Shown: positions 35,761 to 44,699 of the stretch, in pieces
Layout: each line of letters begins with the position of its first letter
Position numbering within the stretch: the stretch's first letter is position 1
Assembly: GCA_958295825.1 (NCBI GenBank)
Contig: OY282375.1
Span: 1,845,489 to 1,909,488, forward strand
DNA length: 64,000 bases
Reading direction: 5' to 3'
Source of the DNA: an uncultured Candidatus Entotheonella sp.
GTDB lineage: Bacteria; Tectomicrobia; Entotheonellia; Entotheonellales; Entotheonellaceae
The notes under the pieces: generated by a model
Seen by the model: only the letters and a program-made list of their open reading frames with translations
Told to the model about the DNA's origin: nothing
Databases searched by the model: none
Translations under genes and position numbers: made by a program

Positions 35761-36768
35761 TTACAAGGTCACCACGATCTTGCCGAAATGGGCGGCGCTT
35801 TCCATGTAGGACAGGGCTGCCCGCGATTCCTCGAACGGGAAGGCGCGGTCGATGACCGGCCGTACGGTATGCAGCGACAAAGCGCGGTTCATGGCTTCGA
35901 ACATCGCCCGCGAGCCGACGTAGATGCCTTGCATGCGGATGCTCTTACGCAGGATGGCCATGGGGTCCATGGTGCCGCTGCCCGTCAGCACGCCAATGAG
36001 GCTGACCGTGCCGCCGATGCGTACGGCCTGCAGCGATTTTTCCAGCGTGCCCACGCCGCCGACTTCCACCACGTGATCCACGCCGCCGCCGTTGGTCAAT
36101 TCCAACACCCGTTTTTCCCAATCCGGCGTGGCTTTGTAGTTGATGCACTCGGCTGCCCCGATCTGCTTGGCCCGCTCCAGCTTGGCGTCGCTGCTGGACG
36201 TGATAATGGTCCGGGCGCCCGCAAGGGCGGCGAATTGCAACGCGAAGATCGACACGCCGCCGGTGCCGAGCACCAGGATGGTGTCGCCGGCCTGCAGGCC
36301 TCCTTTGGTCATCAACCCCTGCCAGGCGGTCACCGCGGCGCACGGTAGCGTGGCGGCTTCTTCGTACGAAAGATGATCGGGCACGTGCACCAAGCCGTCC
36401 TCGTGCAAGACGACCTGCTCGGCCAGCATACCGTCAATCGCGCCGCCCAGCGCCGATGCGGCATGCGCCTGCGTCGGTTCCCCGGCCAGCCAGGTCTGCA
36501 TGAAAATACCCATGACCCGGTCGCCCGGCTTGACGCGGCTTACGCCCGGACCAACCTCGACAACCTCACCCGCGCCGTCCGACAGCGGGATCAGCGGCAC
36601 CCGCACGCCCCGGGCGCCGCCGTGTTTGACGGTCATCAGATCCCGGTAATTCAGCGACGTTGCTCGCACCCGCACCCGCGTCTTTCCCGGCTGCAAGACC
36701 GCTTCCTGCCGCTCCGCCAGCTTCAGGTTGTCGATGCCGAACGCGTCGCGAATTTCAAAGACTCTCAT
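35761..36768 (-). CDS. MDR-family zinc-type alcohol dehydrogenase-like oxidoreductase
   Basis: 335 residues from the ATG at 36768 (AAAGGAGCC upstream). NAD(P)H-dependent medium-chain dehydrogenase/reductase. SLNYRDLMTVKHGGARG and PLIPLSDGAGEVVEVGPGVS are the catalytic domain; the nucleotide site is LVLGTGGVSIFALQFA. The catalytic and structural Cys ligands of zinc ADHs are absent, so it is probably a quinone-reductase-like member. A frame open upstream to 37065 is antisense to the next gene and unlikely. Confidence 0.9.
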   Translation of the reverse strand: MRVFEIRDAFGIDNLKLAERQEAVLQPGKTRVRVRATSLNYRDLMTVKHGGARGVRVPLIPLSDGAGEVVEVGPGVSRVKPGDRVMGIFMQTWLAGEPTQAHAASALGGAIDGMLAEQVVLHEDGLVHVPDHLSYEEAATLPCAAVTAWQGLMTKGGLQAGDTILVLGTGGVSIFALQFAALAGARTIITSSSDAKLERAKQIGAAECINYKATPDWEKRVLELTNGGGVDHVVEVGGVGTLEKSLQAVRIGGTVSLIGVLTGSGTMDPMAILRKSIRMQGIYVGSRAMFEAMNRALSLHTVRPVIDRAFPFEESRAALSYMESAAHFGKIVVTL

Positions 36769-36820
36769 ATCAGTGGCTCCTTTCGTGCCTGTATAATGCT
36801 GTTCGCGTGAAGCCCAAATT

Positions 36821-38119
36821 GTGACACAACCTCGCCGGGCGCTGCACGGCGTGTTATTCTTTCCCGGCCACAGGCTAGCCCATCTCAACCGATTTCCGAG
36901 ACCGCCAACGAAAGCGAACATCTTGTCCGACCCCGCATCGTTTGATCCCGATCGATATCCGTCTGACGTGCAAATCGTGGAGCACCAGGGGCGCACGTTC
37001 TTGCTGGTGGGCACCGCCCATATTTCGCAGGAGTCTGCCGATCTGGTACGGCAGGTGATCAGCAAAGAACAGCCGGACTGTGTGTGCGCGGAGTTGGACG
37101 CGCAGCGTTATGCGGCGTTGTCTGCGGGCAGCCGGTGGGAGGACCTCGACCTCAAGGAGGTCATTCGCAAGCGTCAGCTCAGCGCGCTGCTGGCCAACCT
37201 GATCCTGGCATCCTATCAGAAGCGGCTGGGGGGCCAGTTGGGCGTGACGCCGGGTATGGAACTGCTGGAGGCGACCAAGGTCGCGGAGGAGCACGGCATA
37301 CCCGTGGCGCTGTGCGACCGCGCCGTGCGGGTAACCATGCTGCGAGCTTGGCGTTCCACGTCGTTTCTGCGCAAGTTCTGGCTGCTATCGGCGCTGATCA
37401 GCAGCATGTTCGACAGCACCCGCATTTCCGAAGACGACTTGCGCGACATCCGGCAGCAAGACGTTCTCACCGAGCTGCTTCAGGAGCTCGGCACGATGTT
37501 CCCGGCGTTGCACAAGGTTCTGATCGACGAACGCGACCTATACCTGGCGGAAAAAATGCGTCAGTCCGAGGGCGAACGCGTTGTGGGCGTGGTCGGCGCG
37601 GCGCACGTACCCGGCATTGCGCGGGCGCTGCAGGCCTCATCTCCCGTCGATCTGGACGAACTCGACACCGTGCCGCCGACGCTGCCAATCGGCAAATGGC
37701 TGGGCTGGGCCATTCCCGCCCTGATCATCGCGGCTATTGCCGCCATCGGCTGGCGGCAGGGCGCCGCTGCTATGGGCGACAGCGTGCTCTACTGGATTCT
37801 GGTCAACGCCATTCCCTGCGCCATTGGCGCCACCCTGGCGCTTGCGCATCCGCTGACGATCCTCGCCGGGCTCGTGGCCGCGCCGCTCACCAGCCTGACC
37901 CCGGTCATCGGCGCCGGATACGTCACCGCCTTCGTGCAGGCGTACGTCGCCCCGCCCCTGGTGCACGAGTTGCAGACCATTGCGGAGGACATGCGGGTTC
38001 CGGGAAACTGGTGGCGCAACCGGCTGCTGCGCATCTTCCTGGCGTTCATCCTGCCGACGCTCGGCAGCCTCATCGGCACCTACGTGGGCGGATACGGTAT
38101 TTTGACGGACCTGTTCTGA
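36821..38119 (+). CDS. TraB/PrgY-family (GTAHIS) membrane protein
   Basis: Up to 432 residues; TTG 36923 is an alternative start giving 399, closer to the family norm. Motifs: FLLVGTAHISQESADLVRQV, PDCVCAELDAQRY and GVVGAAHVPGI, typical of TraB-domain proteins related to pheromone shut-down protein PrgY and Tiki proteases. The C-terminal third has four or five membrane helices (WAIPALIIAAIAAIG, LVNAIPCAIGATLALAH, TILAGLVAAPLTSL, FLAFILPTLGSLIG). Role in bacteria is poorly known. Confidence 0.88.
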   Translation: MTQPRRALHGVLFFPGHRLAHLNRFPRPPTKANILSDPASFDPDRYPSDVQIVEHQGRTFLLVGTAHISQESADLVRQVISKEQPDCVCAELDAQRYAALSAGSRWEDLDLKEVIRKRQLSALLANLILASYQKRLGGQLGVTPGMELLEATKVAEEHGIPVALCDRAVRVTMLRAWRSTSFLRKFWLLSALISSMFDSTRISEDDLRDIRQQDVLTELLQELGTMFPALHKVLIDERDLYLAEKMRQSEGERVVGVVGAAHVPGIARALQASSPVDLDELDTVPPTLPIGKWLGWAIPALIIAAIAAIGWRQGAAAMGDSVLYWILVNAIPCAIGATLALAHPLTILAGLVAAPLTSLTPVIGAGYVTAFVQAYVAPPLVHELQTIAEDMRVPGNWWRNRLLRIFLAFILPTLGSLIGTYVGGYGILTDLF

Positions 38120-38154
38120 GCTTGTTGGTGATGGGGACGGGCAGAGGCAGAATG

Positions 38155-38367
38155 TTATTTCCGACCGGAAAGAAGGGTGGAGAAGTCGCTGGCGTCCGAA
38201 TCCATTTTCGATCCCACCGAGGTCGCGCAGACCGCGCAACGATAGTCGTACTTGTTCCCCGTCGGCAGGACTAGCAACAAATGCTGGCGCACGGGCCGTG
38301 CTTGGCGGCAACGCTGGCAAAACATCTCGGAAGCTTCCAACGACCTGTAATGCGGCTGTTCGGACAT
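38155..38367 (-). CDS. Small zinc-ribbon protein
   Basis: 70 residues with two C-x2-C knuckles (FCQRCRQ and YRCAVCAT) about 27 residues apart, a minimal zinc ribbon. Convergent with the TraB gene and divergent from the PurM-like gene. Function unknown. Confidence 0.65.
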   Translation of the reverse strand: MSEQPHYRSLEASEMFCQRCRQARPVRQHLLLVLPTGNKYDYRCAVCATSVGSKMDSDASDFSTLLSGRK

Positions 38368-38399
38368 TTTCCCCTCCTTTCCTCCGGCTGAGGCACTTC

Positions 38400-39524
38400 A
38401 TGGCGGAAACACGTGATCCTGTTACCTACGCCGCCGCAGGTGTTGATCTGGAGCTCGGCGACGCTGCCTCGCGCCTGCTCTACGAGGCCGCCCAGCAAAC
38501 CTGGCAACAGCGGCAGGACCGTCTGGGCACCGTGATTATACCGCACGACGACTTCTCCGGCATACGCGCCATCGAGGTGGGAAACCTGCCGCCCGACACG
38601 GTCATGGGGATCGGCTTCGACGGCATAGGCAGCAAGATCGAAATTGCCGAGCGCATGGGCGTCTGGGACACGCTGGCTCACGATCTCTTTGCCATGGTGT
38701 GCGATGACGCCGTTACCCAGGGCGCCGAGCCGGTGCTGGTGGGTACCGTTCTGGACGTGAATCGCGTGCACCTCGACGCCGTCGCCCAGCTTGCCGAGGG
38801 CTACGTATCAGCTGCCGCTGCCGCCGGCGTTGCCGTGCTCAACGGCGAACTGGCGGAATGCGGCTCGCGCCTCAACGGCTACGGTCCCTTCTCCTGTAAC
38901 TGGGGCGCCGGCGTGGTGTGGTTCGCCCGTCGTGACCGCCTGTTGAGTGGCGCCGCGCTGCGTGCCGGCGACGCCATCGTGGGCTTGGCCGAAACCGGCT
39001 GCCGCTCGAACGGCTACACCTTACTGCGTCAGATTCTGCAGCGCCTACATGGCGACGACTGGCACACCGTGCCGCAAGGCGAGACGACATTGGGTGAACT
39101 GGCCTTACAGCCGTCGCGCATTTTTGCGAAGGCGATCGTCGAAATGCTTGGCGGCATCCACGGCGAACCGCAAGCGCCGCTGCACGGTGTGGTGCACGTC
39201 ACCGGCGGCGGGCTGCCGGGTAAGCTCGGGCGCCTGCTACGCCGCGCCAATCTGGGCGCTGACATCACCTCGCCGTTACCGCCAGGACCACTGCTGACGT
39301 ACCTGCAGGCGCACGGGCCGGTGAGCGACCGGGAAGCCTATCGGGTATGGAACATGGGCCACGGCATGCTCGTCTGCACGCCGTGGCCCAACGCCGTACT
39401 GGCGGTCGCCAAGCGCCACGGCATCACCGCACAGGTGATCGGCCGCATTACTGCGGAACACGGCGTTCGGTTGCGCAGCCGCGGCTATTTCAACCTTGGC
39501 GAGGTGTTAAGTGATCCATGGTGA
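38400..39524 (+). CDS. purM: AIR synthase (PurM)-like protein
   Basis: 374 residues from the ATG at 38400. Purine pathway: cyclises FGAM to AIR. TYAAAGVDLELGDAASRLLYE, GIGFDGIGSKIEIAERM, DLFAMVCDDAVTQGAEPVL, GETGCRSNGY-like LAETGCRSNGYTLLRQI, and HVTGGGLPGKLGRLL. The region after GGIHGEPQ is divergent from canonical PurM, so a related AIRS enzyme is possible. Confidence 0.82.
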   Translation: MAETRDPVTYAAAGVDLELGDAASRLLYEAAQQTWQQRQDRLGTVIIPHDDFSGIRAIEVGNLPPDTVMGIGFDGIGSKIEIAERMGVWDTLAHDLFAMVCDDAVTQGAEPVLVGTVLDVNRVHLDAVAQLAEGYVSAAAAAGVAVLNGELAECGSRLNGYGPFSCNWGAGVVWFARRDRLLSGAALRAGDAIVGLAETGCRSNGYTLLRQILQRLHGDDWHTVPQGETTLGELALQPSRIFAKAIVEMLGGIHGEPQAPLHGVVHVTGGGLPGKLGRLLRRANLGADITSPLPPGPLLTYLQAHGPVSDREAYRVWNMGHGMLVCTPWPNAVLAVAKRHGITAQVIGRITAEHGVRLRSRGYFNLGEVLSDPW

Positions 39525-39546
39525 TTGGCTTTAGGGGAGTCATTCG

Positions 39547-39747
39547 ATGACGTGGCTTGAAATGCTGGAAAAACGAATCCGCGTAGCCGCTCCGGATTCC
39601 CGCATCGTCGTGGATACCGAGGCCAAGCGGGAGATCGCCAGGGAGGCCATCCAACGTCTGCGGCCCCACGACGAATTAACCGTCACGATCGACGAGGAAC
39701 CCGCCTACCCGTGGTGGCTCGACGAAGAAGGGGAAAGCAAAGGATGA
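39547..39747 (+). CDS. Small acidic hypothetical protein
   Basis: 66 residues (MTWLEMLEKRIRVAAPDS... ending WWLDEEGESKG), with a predicted helix and an acidic tail. Starts 23 bp after the PurM-like gene with GGGGAG upstream, so probably in the same transcript. No family recognised. Confidence 0.5.
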   Translation: MTWLEMLEKRIRVAAPDSRIVVDTEAKREIAREAIQRLRPHDELTVTIDEEPAYPWWLDEEGESKG

Positions 39748-39814
39748 GTCAACCTTTGGCGTTTTCTATAGAGGCAGTTTCATAACTATCTGATAGCTGT
39801 CGCAAGCAAATGAG

Positions 39815-40144
39815 TTAGAAGCCATTGAGAAGCTTGTTCAGCGTTATCAGCATATACGCGATAGGAAAGAAACCGCGATCGAGTTCAATAGGACGGGCCC
39901 AGCGCACTATCAAACGACGAAAATTGCCCAGCCAGGAAAACGGTCGCTCAACTTTCCAACGACGTTGGTAACGGCGCAGCTTACGTCCGTTGTGAGTTGC
40001 GATTATTACTAGAGCGTTGATGCCGACCCCGGGCGTATTGAGACGCGCCGTTACTGGCCCGACGACGACCTTGCGGGTGTTGGCATGGTCGAGTCGCAAG
40101 CGAGGCATGAAGGCCAGACGCAAATGGGCCGGGTGGGAGATCAC
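39815..40144 (-). pseudogene. IS5-family transposase C-terminal fragment
   Basis: GRKLRRYQRRWKVERPFSWL, GNFRRLIVRW are the catalytic-Glu region of an IS5 transposase. The N-terminal two thirds are absent; upstream on the reverse strand lies the methyltransferase fragment and IS1595 copy. A junction scar of the island's left edge. Confidence 0.8.
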
Positions 40145-40210
40145 AGCTATCTGCTGCAGGTCTTAACCGAATGACGCCATATGCGCTTCCTGGGTAATGG
40201 GTATCATTAG

Positions 40211-40282
40211 TTCCTGATTCGAGTTGAAGGGCGGGTCCAGGTAAATCAGGTCCACGCTGCCCAGGTTCACGTGATCTCGCAT
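40211..40282 (-). pseudogene. DNA methyltransferase 5' fragment
   Basis: Reads MRDHVNLGSVDLIYLDPPFN with the DPPF catalytic motif of N6-adenine/N4-cytosine methyltransferases, then stops matching at 40211. Same fragment at 63444-63515 and, fuller, at 61614. Confidence 0.8.
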
Positions 40283-41093
40283 GATCGTGAGGCAGTGACG
40301 TACAGCAGGGTATACGGTACGCCGTAGTGGTGATGCGAGCCGTACCAGGCGCGCTTGAGCAAAGACCAGAAGCCCTCAATCGTGTTGGTGTGAACCGAGC
40401 CTTCGGCATAGGCCGTGCTGTGGTTGATAACGGCGTGCTGCATGAAGTTCTTGACGCCGCCATAGCCCTTCCATTCGTCCGTCATCAGCAGCGAGCCGGC
40501 GGGTTCCACGTTGTCCTTGATGAACTTGAGCAGGGTCTTGCCGCGGACCTTGGCGGCAGTGCGGGCCGTTACGCGGCCGCCGCGTTCGACGGCGCCGACG
40601 ATCAGGTGCTTGGCCGTGCCGCGTCCTTTCTTGGCGGGCTTGTCGTCTTCGCGCCGATTGCCGTTACGCGGCTTGCCGCCCAGATAGGTTTCGTCGGCTT
40701 CGATGATGCCTTGGAGCAGGTGACGCTGGCGGTTCACCATCGCAACCCGAATGCGGGTTTGCATGTACCCTACGGTTTGTTGCCTTACGTCCAGATCACG
40801 GGCAAGCTGGCAGCTCGACAGGCGTTTCTTGGCGTTCACCATCAAGCCGATTGCCAGGAACCATTTTTGCAAAGGGACTTTGGTCTTTTGCATGATCGTG
40901 CCGGACAGGACGTTGAAGCTGGACTTGCAAGCGTGGCAATTCCAACGGCCCACCTTGTCCAGTTCGTTCTTGCGGCCACCTTGTCGCTCCTGCAATGCGG
41001 GCAGGTCGGATTATCCCCCCAACGGACGGTTTCAAGGTGTTCAAGGCAGGATTCTTGCGTCGGATACTTGCTGAAAATACTGATCAGGTTCAT
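40267..41093 (-). pseudogene. IS1595-family transposase, left copy, frameshifted and tail-swapped
   Basis: MNLISIFSKYPTQESCLEHL, zinc ribbon NPTCPHCRSDKVA, then a 1-bp deletion shifts the frame; the rest reads ELDKVGRWNCHACKSSFNVL, ADETYLGGKPRNGNR (DDE), LMTDEWKGYGGV and HTNTIEGFWSLLKRAWYGSH. The C-terminus beyond TLLYVTA has been replaced by methyltransferase DNA. Inactive as read. Confidence 0.88.
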
Positions 41094-41137
41094 GGCGTCA
41101 CCTCCTAAAGAGAAGGGACTACCCTATGTCTGAATTG

Positions 41138-41751
41138 TCAAGCCTGTAACTTGTAATTGCGTTGGGGATTAAGCTGGAGCCAGTAATAATTTTGGCCCTT
41201 GTGCCGAAAGCCGCCTTGGATGAGTGTTCCGAAGTACGCGAGGTCGCCATGGGTGATGTCCACCAGCGCGGTAGCCAGACGTTGCAAGGTTTCTTTGAGC
41301 CACTTGTGGTCACGGTGGCCGATAGAGCGGTGGATATGCTTGAGGAACGACCGGGCGCTGAATTGGCACTCGGTGCCGAGCGGGTGGCGGCGCGCCAGAT
41401 GCAGCGCGTGTTCCCAGACGTCAAGGTCTGATTGGTCGAGCTGCATGCCGGTGAATCGAATCTCGATGCCCTGCTGGGTGTTGAGCTGGACGTCTTTCAG
41501 ATATTTGCGGTCTTTGCCCTGGATGGCGGGGAAGAGGGCGCTTCTGAGGACGGAGTTGGGTACGCCTCGGTGGTTGTCGGACCACAGGGGCAACTGGATG
41601 ACCTGTCGGTCTGTTTGGTGGGTACCGGCGTCTGCTGGGTAGCACTGGGCACCAAGGCTTCGAATTCCGCTTTGAGCGCCTGGGTGCGGCGGTCGGGGTT
41701 ATCGTCGGTCTTCAGAAGGTTGGGGAGCGGCTTTTGCATGGTTAACTCCAA
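41138..41751 (-). pseudogene. trfA: TrfA-like plasmid replication initiator, frameshifted
   Basis: TrfA of broad-host-range plasmids binds origin iterons and recruits helicase. The C-terminal part (41138-41620) shows LPLWSDNHRGVPNSVLRSAL, GIEIRFTGMQLDQSDLDVWE, ALHLARRHPLGTECQFSARS, FLKHIHRSIGHRDHKWLKET. The N-terminal part, from the ATG at about 41739, reads MQKPLPNLLKTDDNPDRRTQ in a different frame; a 1-bp loss near 41600-41625 breaks it. The last eight codons are part of the repeated island boundary. Confidence 0.82.
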
Positions 41752-41790
41752 CGTGTTCGGTGTCGATGGTGTAGTGCCACAGCGTGCTGT

Positions 41791-41961
41791 TCATCCGCTT
41801 TCCCTTCTCGCCTGCTCACAGGTGGGGCATGGCGGGGCCGCGCACGGCCAATCAACGCATGCCCAGCCACAGTCGGAACAGGTCGCCGCCGCCAATGATG
41901 GATCAGACCATCGCGGCCGCGGCAGGTCACGCCGCCAGTCGATGTTTTCAGTCATCGCCAT
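41791..41961 (-). CDS. Small Cys-rich plasmid protein
   Basis: About 56 residues with CSDCGWACVDWPC...CPTCEQ, a probable zinc-binding knuckle, following an acidic-basic N-terminus (TENIDWRRDLPRP). Same strand as trfA and upstream of it. Function unknown; start uncertain between two nearby ATGs. Confidence 0.45.
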   Translation of the reverse strand: MAMTENIDWRRDLPRPRWSDPSLAAATCSDCGWACVDWPCAAPPCPTCEQARRESG

Positions 41962-42039
41962 CGTCCAGCTGCAGCGCAAAATTGGACGATTCCGCTAGCA
42001 TGCGCAGCGTGTCCACCGATACCGCGCCGCGCGCCAAGT

Positions 42040-42300
42040 TTACCAACTGTCATGCCGTTTCTCGCTTCGTTCAATCAGCGTCGTTAGCGCCGTCATGGTT
42101 TCGGTGTGCTGGTAGTCCATTTGCCGGTCACGGGTCGCCGAAGCCGTTCGTATTTGCCGCAAGCCCGCCCATATCAAGACCCCTTGCGCCAGGCCGACAA
42201 CGAGAGTAGCGCCTGCCTGGACGCCAGCCGACAGCAGCGTTGTTGCTTGTGGGGTGAGAGTCGCCGCCGTTTGTGCGGTCGGCAGTTCAAGGCCGCTCAT
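42040..42300 (-). CDS. Small membrane protein of plasmid region
   Basis: 86 residues: Ala/Thr-rich N-terminus, one helix (LVVGLAQGVLIWAGLRQI), then a charged helical tail ending EKRHDSW. Its start overlaps the stop of the upstream gene (42297-42300), indicating coupling. Confidence 0.5.
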   Translation of the reverse strand: MSGLELPTAQTAATLTPQATTLLSAGVQAGATLVVGLAQGVLIWAGLRQIRTASATRDRQMDYQHTETMTALTTLIERSEKRHDSW

Positions 42301-42488
42301 TGCTGCGCCCTTTCCGCCGCTCTACGTCGCCGATAGTCCAATCCAGACCACGCGCCAGGCAAGCCCGGGTAGGTCATGCCGTCCGCCACTTTTGTTATGC
42401 CGTCGGCGCGTCTTGTTTCAGACACCAGCGCACCACAGAGGGTTCGCCAGTCGTCGCCGTCACGGTCGGTTGCGTAGTGGGTACTCAT
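42297..42488 (-). CDS. Small hypothetical plasmid protein
   Basis: 63 residues from the ATG at 42488 (AAAGGAAC upstream): STHYATDRDGDDWRTLCGAL, then VSETRRADGITKVADGMTYP. Single Cys. No family recognised; overlaps the next gene by four bases. Confidence 0.5.
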   Translation of the reverse strand: MSTHYATDRDGDDWRTLCGALVSETRRADGITKVADGMTYPGLPGAWSGLDYRRRRAAERAQQ

Positions 42489-42545
42489 AGGCCAGTTCCT
42501 TTCCGCGTCGTTCCTTTCCGCGTCGTTGCTTGCCAAGCGGCAATT

Positions 42546-42770
42546 TCAGGCCGCCGCTCGTTCCGCCGCTTCGCGCCGTGCCTTGTTCGTCGCCGTTTTC
42601 AGGCCGGCTTCGATTGCCCACCGCGCCAGTACGCCGGGCGCCACGTCATGCCGCTCTGCCTCGGTCTTGAGTCTGCGCATCGTTTCTGCCGACAGCGACA
42701 CCGACAGCCACGCCGGGAAAAGTCCATTACGTCTAGGCACAGCAAAGCCCTCCAGCAGGGAGGTTTCCAA
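42546..42770 (-). CDS. Small ribbon-helix-helix-like protein
   Basis: 74 residues; PAWLSVSLSAETMRRLKTEA, ERHDVAPGVLARWAIEAGLK fits a CopG/Arc-type strand-helix-helix, followed by a basic Ala-rich tail. Could regulate the plasmid gene string downstream. Start may be a GTG a few codons in. Confidence 0.5.
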   Translation of the reverse strand: METSLLEGFAVPRRNGLFPAWLSVSLSAETMRRLKTEAERHDVAPGVLARWAIEAGLKTATNKARREAAERAAA

Positions 42771-42994
42771 TCCCCATGAGGAGTAATGAGGTCGATGACC
42801 CGAACGACATCAGCGTTGGAGCCCCCGTGATTTGCTCCAGTTTTTCCGCCGGCCAACTGCCTACCTCCGTTGCGCATTCGTCTCTTTGGTGTCGGAGCGG
42901 CCGTGTTGCAGTCGCCACCGCTGCCCCAAGATATCCGAATGTCCGTGTATAGCAACTGCGAGTACCATCGACAGGAGCTTATGGCTTGACAGAC

Positions 42995-43312
42995 TCAGGC
43001 AATAGCGCTCAAGCCCTTCTCCTGAACTAGTGCAAGGAGCTTGAGGGAGGCGCCGGCAGGACGCTTCTCGCCGCGCTCCCACTGGCTGATCAGGCCCGTC
43101 GAAACGTTCAGATACCGAGCGAACACCGCTTGGCTTACCCGTTCGCGCTCACGCAGTGCACTGATTTGATCCGGCCGTATCTGGCGTACAGGCGTCAGAC
43201 AAAGGGCGTCGAATTTGCGCAAGGTCCGCTTATCCATGAGCTCTGCATCGTGAAGGTCGGATGCGGTTTCATGGATTGCCCCAAGGGCTTCACTTCGATA
43301 TATCTTTCTCAC
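42995..43312 (-). CDS. HigA-type antitoxin (Xre helix-turn-helix)
   Basis: 105 residues. HTH: IRPDQISALRERERVSQAVF, ARYLNVSTGLISQWERGEKR, PAGASLKLLALVQEKG. N-terminal dimerisation part ELMDKRTLRKFDALCL. Overlaps the upstream toxin-like gene by 23 bp, the usual HigB-HigA order. Likely autoregulates the promoter at 43754-43781. Confidence 0.85.
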   Translation of the reverse strand: MRKIYRSEALGAIHETASDLHDAELMDKRTLRKFDALCLTPVRQIRPDQISALRERERVSQAVFARYLNVSTGLISQWERGEKRPAGASLKLLALVQEKGLSAIA

Positions 43313-43679
43313 GACAATTCACCTCCGCTATCACTCCGCTCTTCAACGCTTGGGCAAGAGCGGCCTCGCTAGTTTTAAGCATCACATCCGCCAATTCCCT
43401 GAAGCCTTTCAATTCGTCCTCCCGAAGGTTGTGGCGGTTGCTCTTCGGAAAACCGTAGACGAAGAAGGCCTTGTCACCGGAAGGAAACGGAATAATCGAT
43501 CTGAAGCCGCCGGACTTGCCCTCGTTCTGGCGCGCGATTCTCTGTTTTATCACGCCACCTCCGAGGTCGGCATCAATCAACCCTTTGACGGCCCTGACAA
43601 TTGCGTTGCGTAAGTTCGTGTCTTCGACATTATGCTGGCGTGCAAATCGTATAAACTATCTGTTCAAGAATATTCTCAA
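43290..43679 (-). pseudogene. HigB/RelE-like toxin gene with early amber codon
   Basis: Reading from a TTG at 43679 gives RIFLNR, a TAG at codon 8, then FIRFARQHNVEDTNLRNAIV and on to DADLGGGVIKQRIARQNEGK, SGGFRSIIPF, KAFFVYGFPKSNRHN, matching the HigB-like family (PF06296). Family members usually have Trp at the amber position, so a TGG-to-TAG change is likely. Internal starts (for example TTG 43580) would drop the first 33 residues. Toxin probably inactive, or the gene depends on suppression. Confidence 0.7.
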
Positions 43680-43753
43680 TCCTCAATTCTTCGTAGCAGC
43701 GAAAATAGTTTCTTAAATTCAATTGTAGCTCGTACTCTCGACTATTTCGCCAA

Positions 43754-43781
43754 ACTATAGCACTTAGTGGTATAATTACAA
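43754..43781 (-). promoter_or_regulatory. Candidate promoter/operator of the HigBA-like pair
   Basis: Reverse-strand TTGTAA (43776-43781) and TATAGT (43754-43759), 16-bp spacing. The small palindrome CACTTAGTG (43761-43769) sits in the spacer, where an antitoxin operator would be expected. Confidence 0.45.
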
Positions 43782-43799
43782 GAGAAAATGCCGAAACGA

Positions 43800-44297
43800 T
43801 ATAACTGGGCTATGAGAATGGCAGTCATTTCACCCCCCCTCCCTACACCCGTTGCAAAACGGTCTTAACCACGTTCATCTTCGGCGCAATCTGCGTATCG
43901 TGCATCGTGGTGGACACCCGCCGCGGCGTTCGGCTGCCTGGGATGGGCCGGCGGCCGGCGTGGATGACGTCTGGCCAGGCGCCCAAGATCCGGTGGCGCC
44001 GGTGGGCGGAGCGGAGAACGGGTCCGCGGAAGCGGCGGATGGGCAGGAAGCCTGATGGATCGTCTGGCTGGAACGGCTGTGGCGGCCCTGCGTTGGTCGT
44101 GGCCTGAACCGTCATCGGATAAGCGATTGATTGCCGGGTTTCAGGCAGTCCCACAGGGCTTTGCCGGAGCTGGTGTGGCCGGGGGCTGAGGACCCTGCCG
44201 TGTCGGGTGTGGCTGAGGCTGCAGGGGCGACCGGAGAGTCGTCCGCCGGCGGGTCGGATGAGAAGCAGGACGGATTGATCGGCTTTCAGAGCGCAGT
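43800..44297. other. Region without a convincing gene
   Basis: A 103-codon reverse frame (43843-44154) is Pro/Arg-rich and lacks a ribosome site or motif. Probably decayed plasmid DNA. Confidence 0.35.
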
Positions 44298-44699
44298 TCA
44301 GGGTGCGTCCGCGGTTTGTAACTGCTGTCTGATGACGTCGATCTCGCCTTCATTGCGGGAAACTCGGTCGCTGAGGGCATGGAGTTTCGCCATGTCGTCT
44401 TCCAGTCGTCCGAGGCGTTGCTCCACGGCGTCAAAACGTTGATTGATGTACTTGTCCTGGTCGTCAAAGCGCTGATCCATTGCCTCGAAGCGCTGGTCCA
44501 TGGCGTCAAAACGTTGGTTGATGTACTTGTCCTGATCGTCAAAGCGCTGGTCCATATTTCTTTCCATGGCGTCGAAACGCCGGTTCATGGGACCGACGAC
44601 GAACACTTGCTGGACAGCGACGAAGGCGGCAATCGTTCCAGCGACGGCGCCGATGACGTTCGCCCTGTCTTTCAGCCAGGATAACATGGTGGCGGTCAT
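44298..44699 (-). CDS. Membrane-anchored coiled-coil protein with internal repeat
   Basis: About 133 residues from the ATG at 44699 or 44687 (AAAAGGAGG just upstream). N-terminal helix VIGAVAGTIAAFVAVQQVFV, then a long coiled coil in which MDQRFDDQDKYINQRFDAM is repeated almost exactly, spaced by an MDQRFEA unit. Period-7 RFD/RFEA pattern. Relatives occur in phages and plasmids; function unknown. The RRFDAM patch resembles the protein at 21338. Confidence 0.6.
   Translation of the reverse strand: MTATMLSWLKDRANVIGAVAGTIAAFVAVQQVFVVGPMNRRFDAMERNMDQRFDDQDKYINQRFDAMDQRFEAMDQRFDDQDKYINQRFDAVEQRLGRLEDDMAKLHALSDRVSRNEGEIDVIRQQLQTADAP

Larger units (their letters stand above)
40211..41162 (-). repeat. 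Island boundary segment, left copy (trfA tail + IS1595 + methyltransferase head)
   Basis: 952 bp, present in inverted orientation at 62567-63515 with a handful of substitutions, a 4-bp deletion and a 1-bp insertion. On the reverse strand it contains the last eight codons of trfA, the IS1595 transposase gene and a 72-bp head of a DNA methyltransferase gene. In this copy trfA continues upstream, showing the original context of that edge. Confidence 0.9.
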
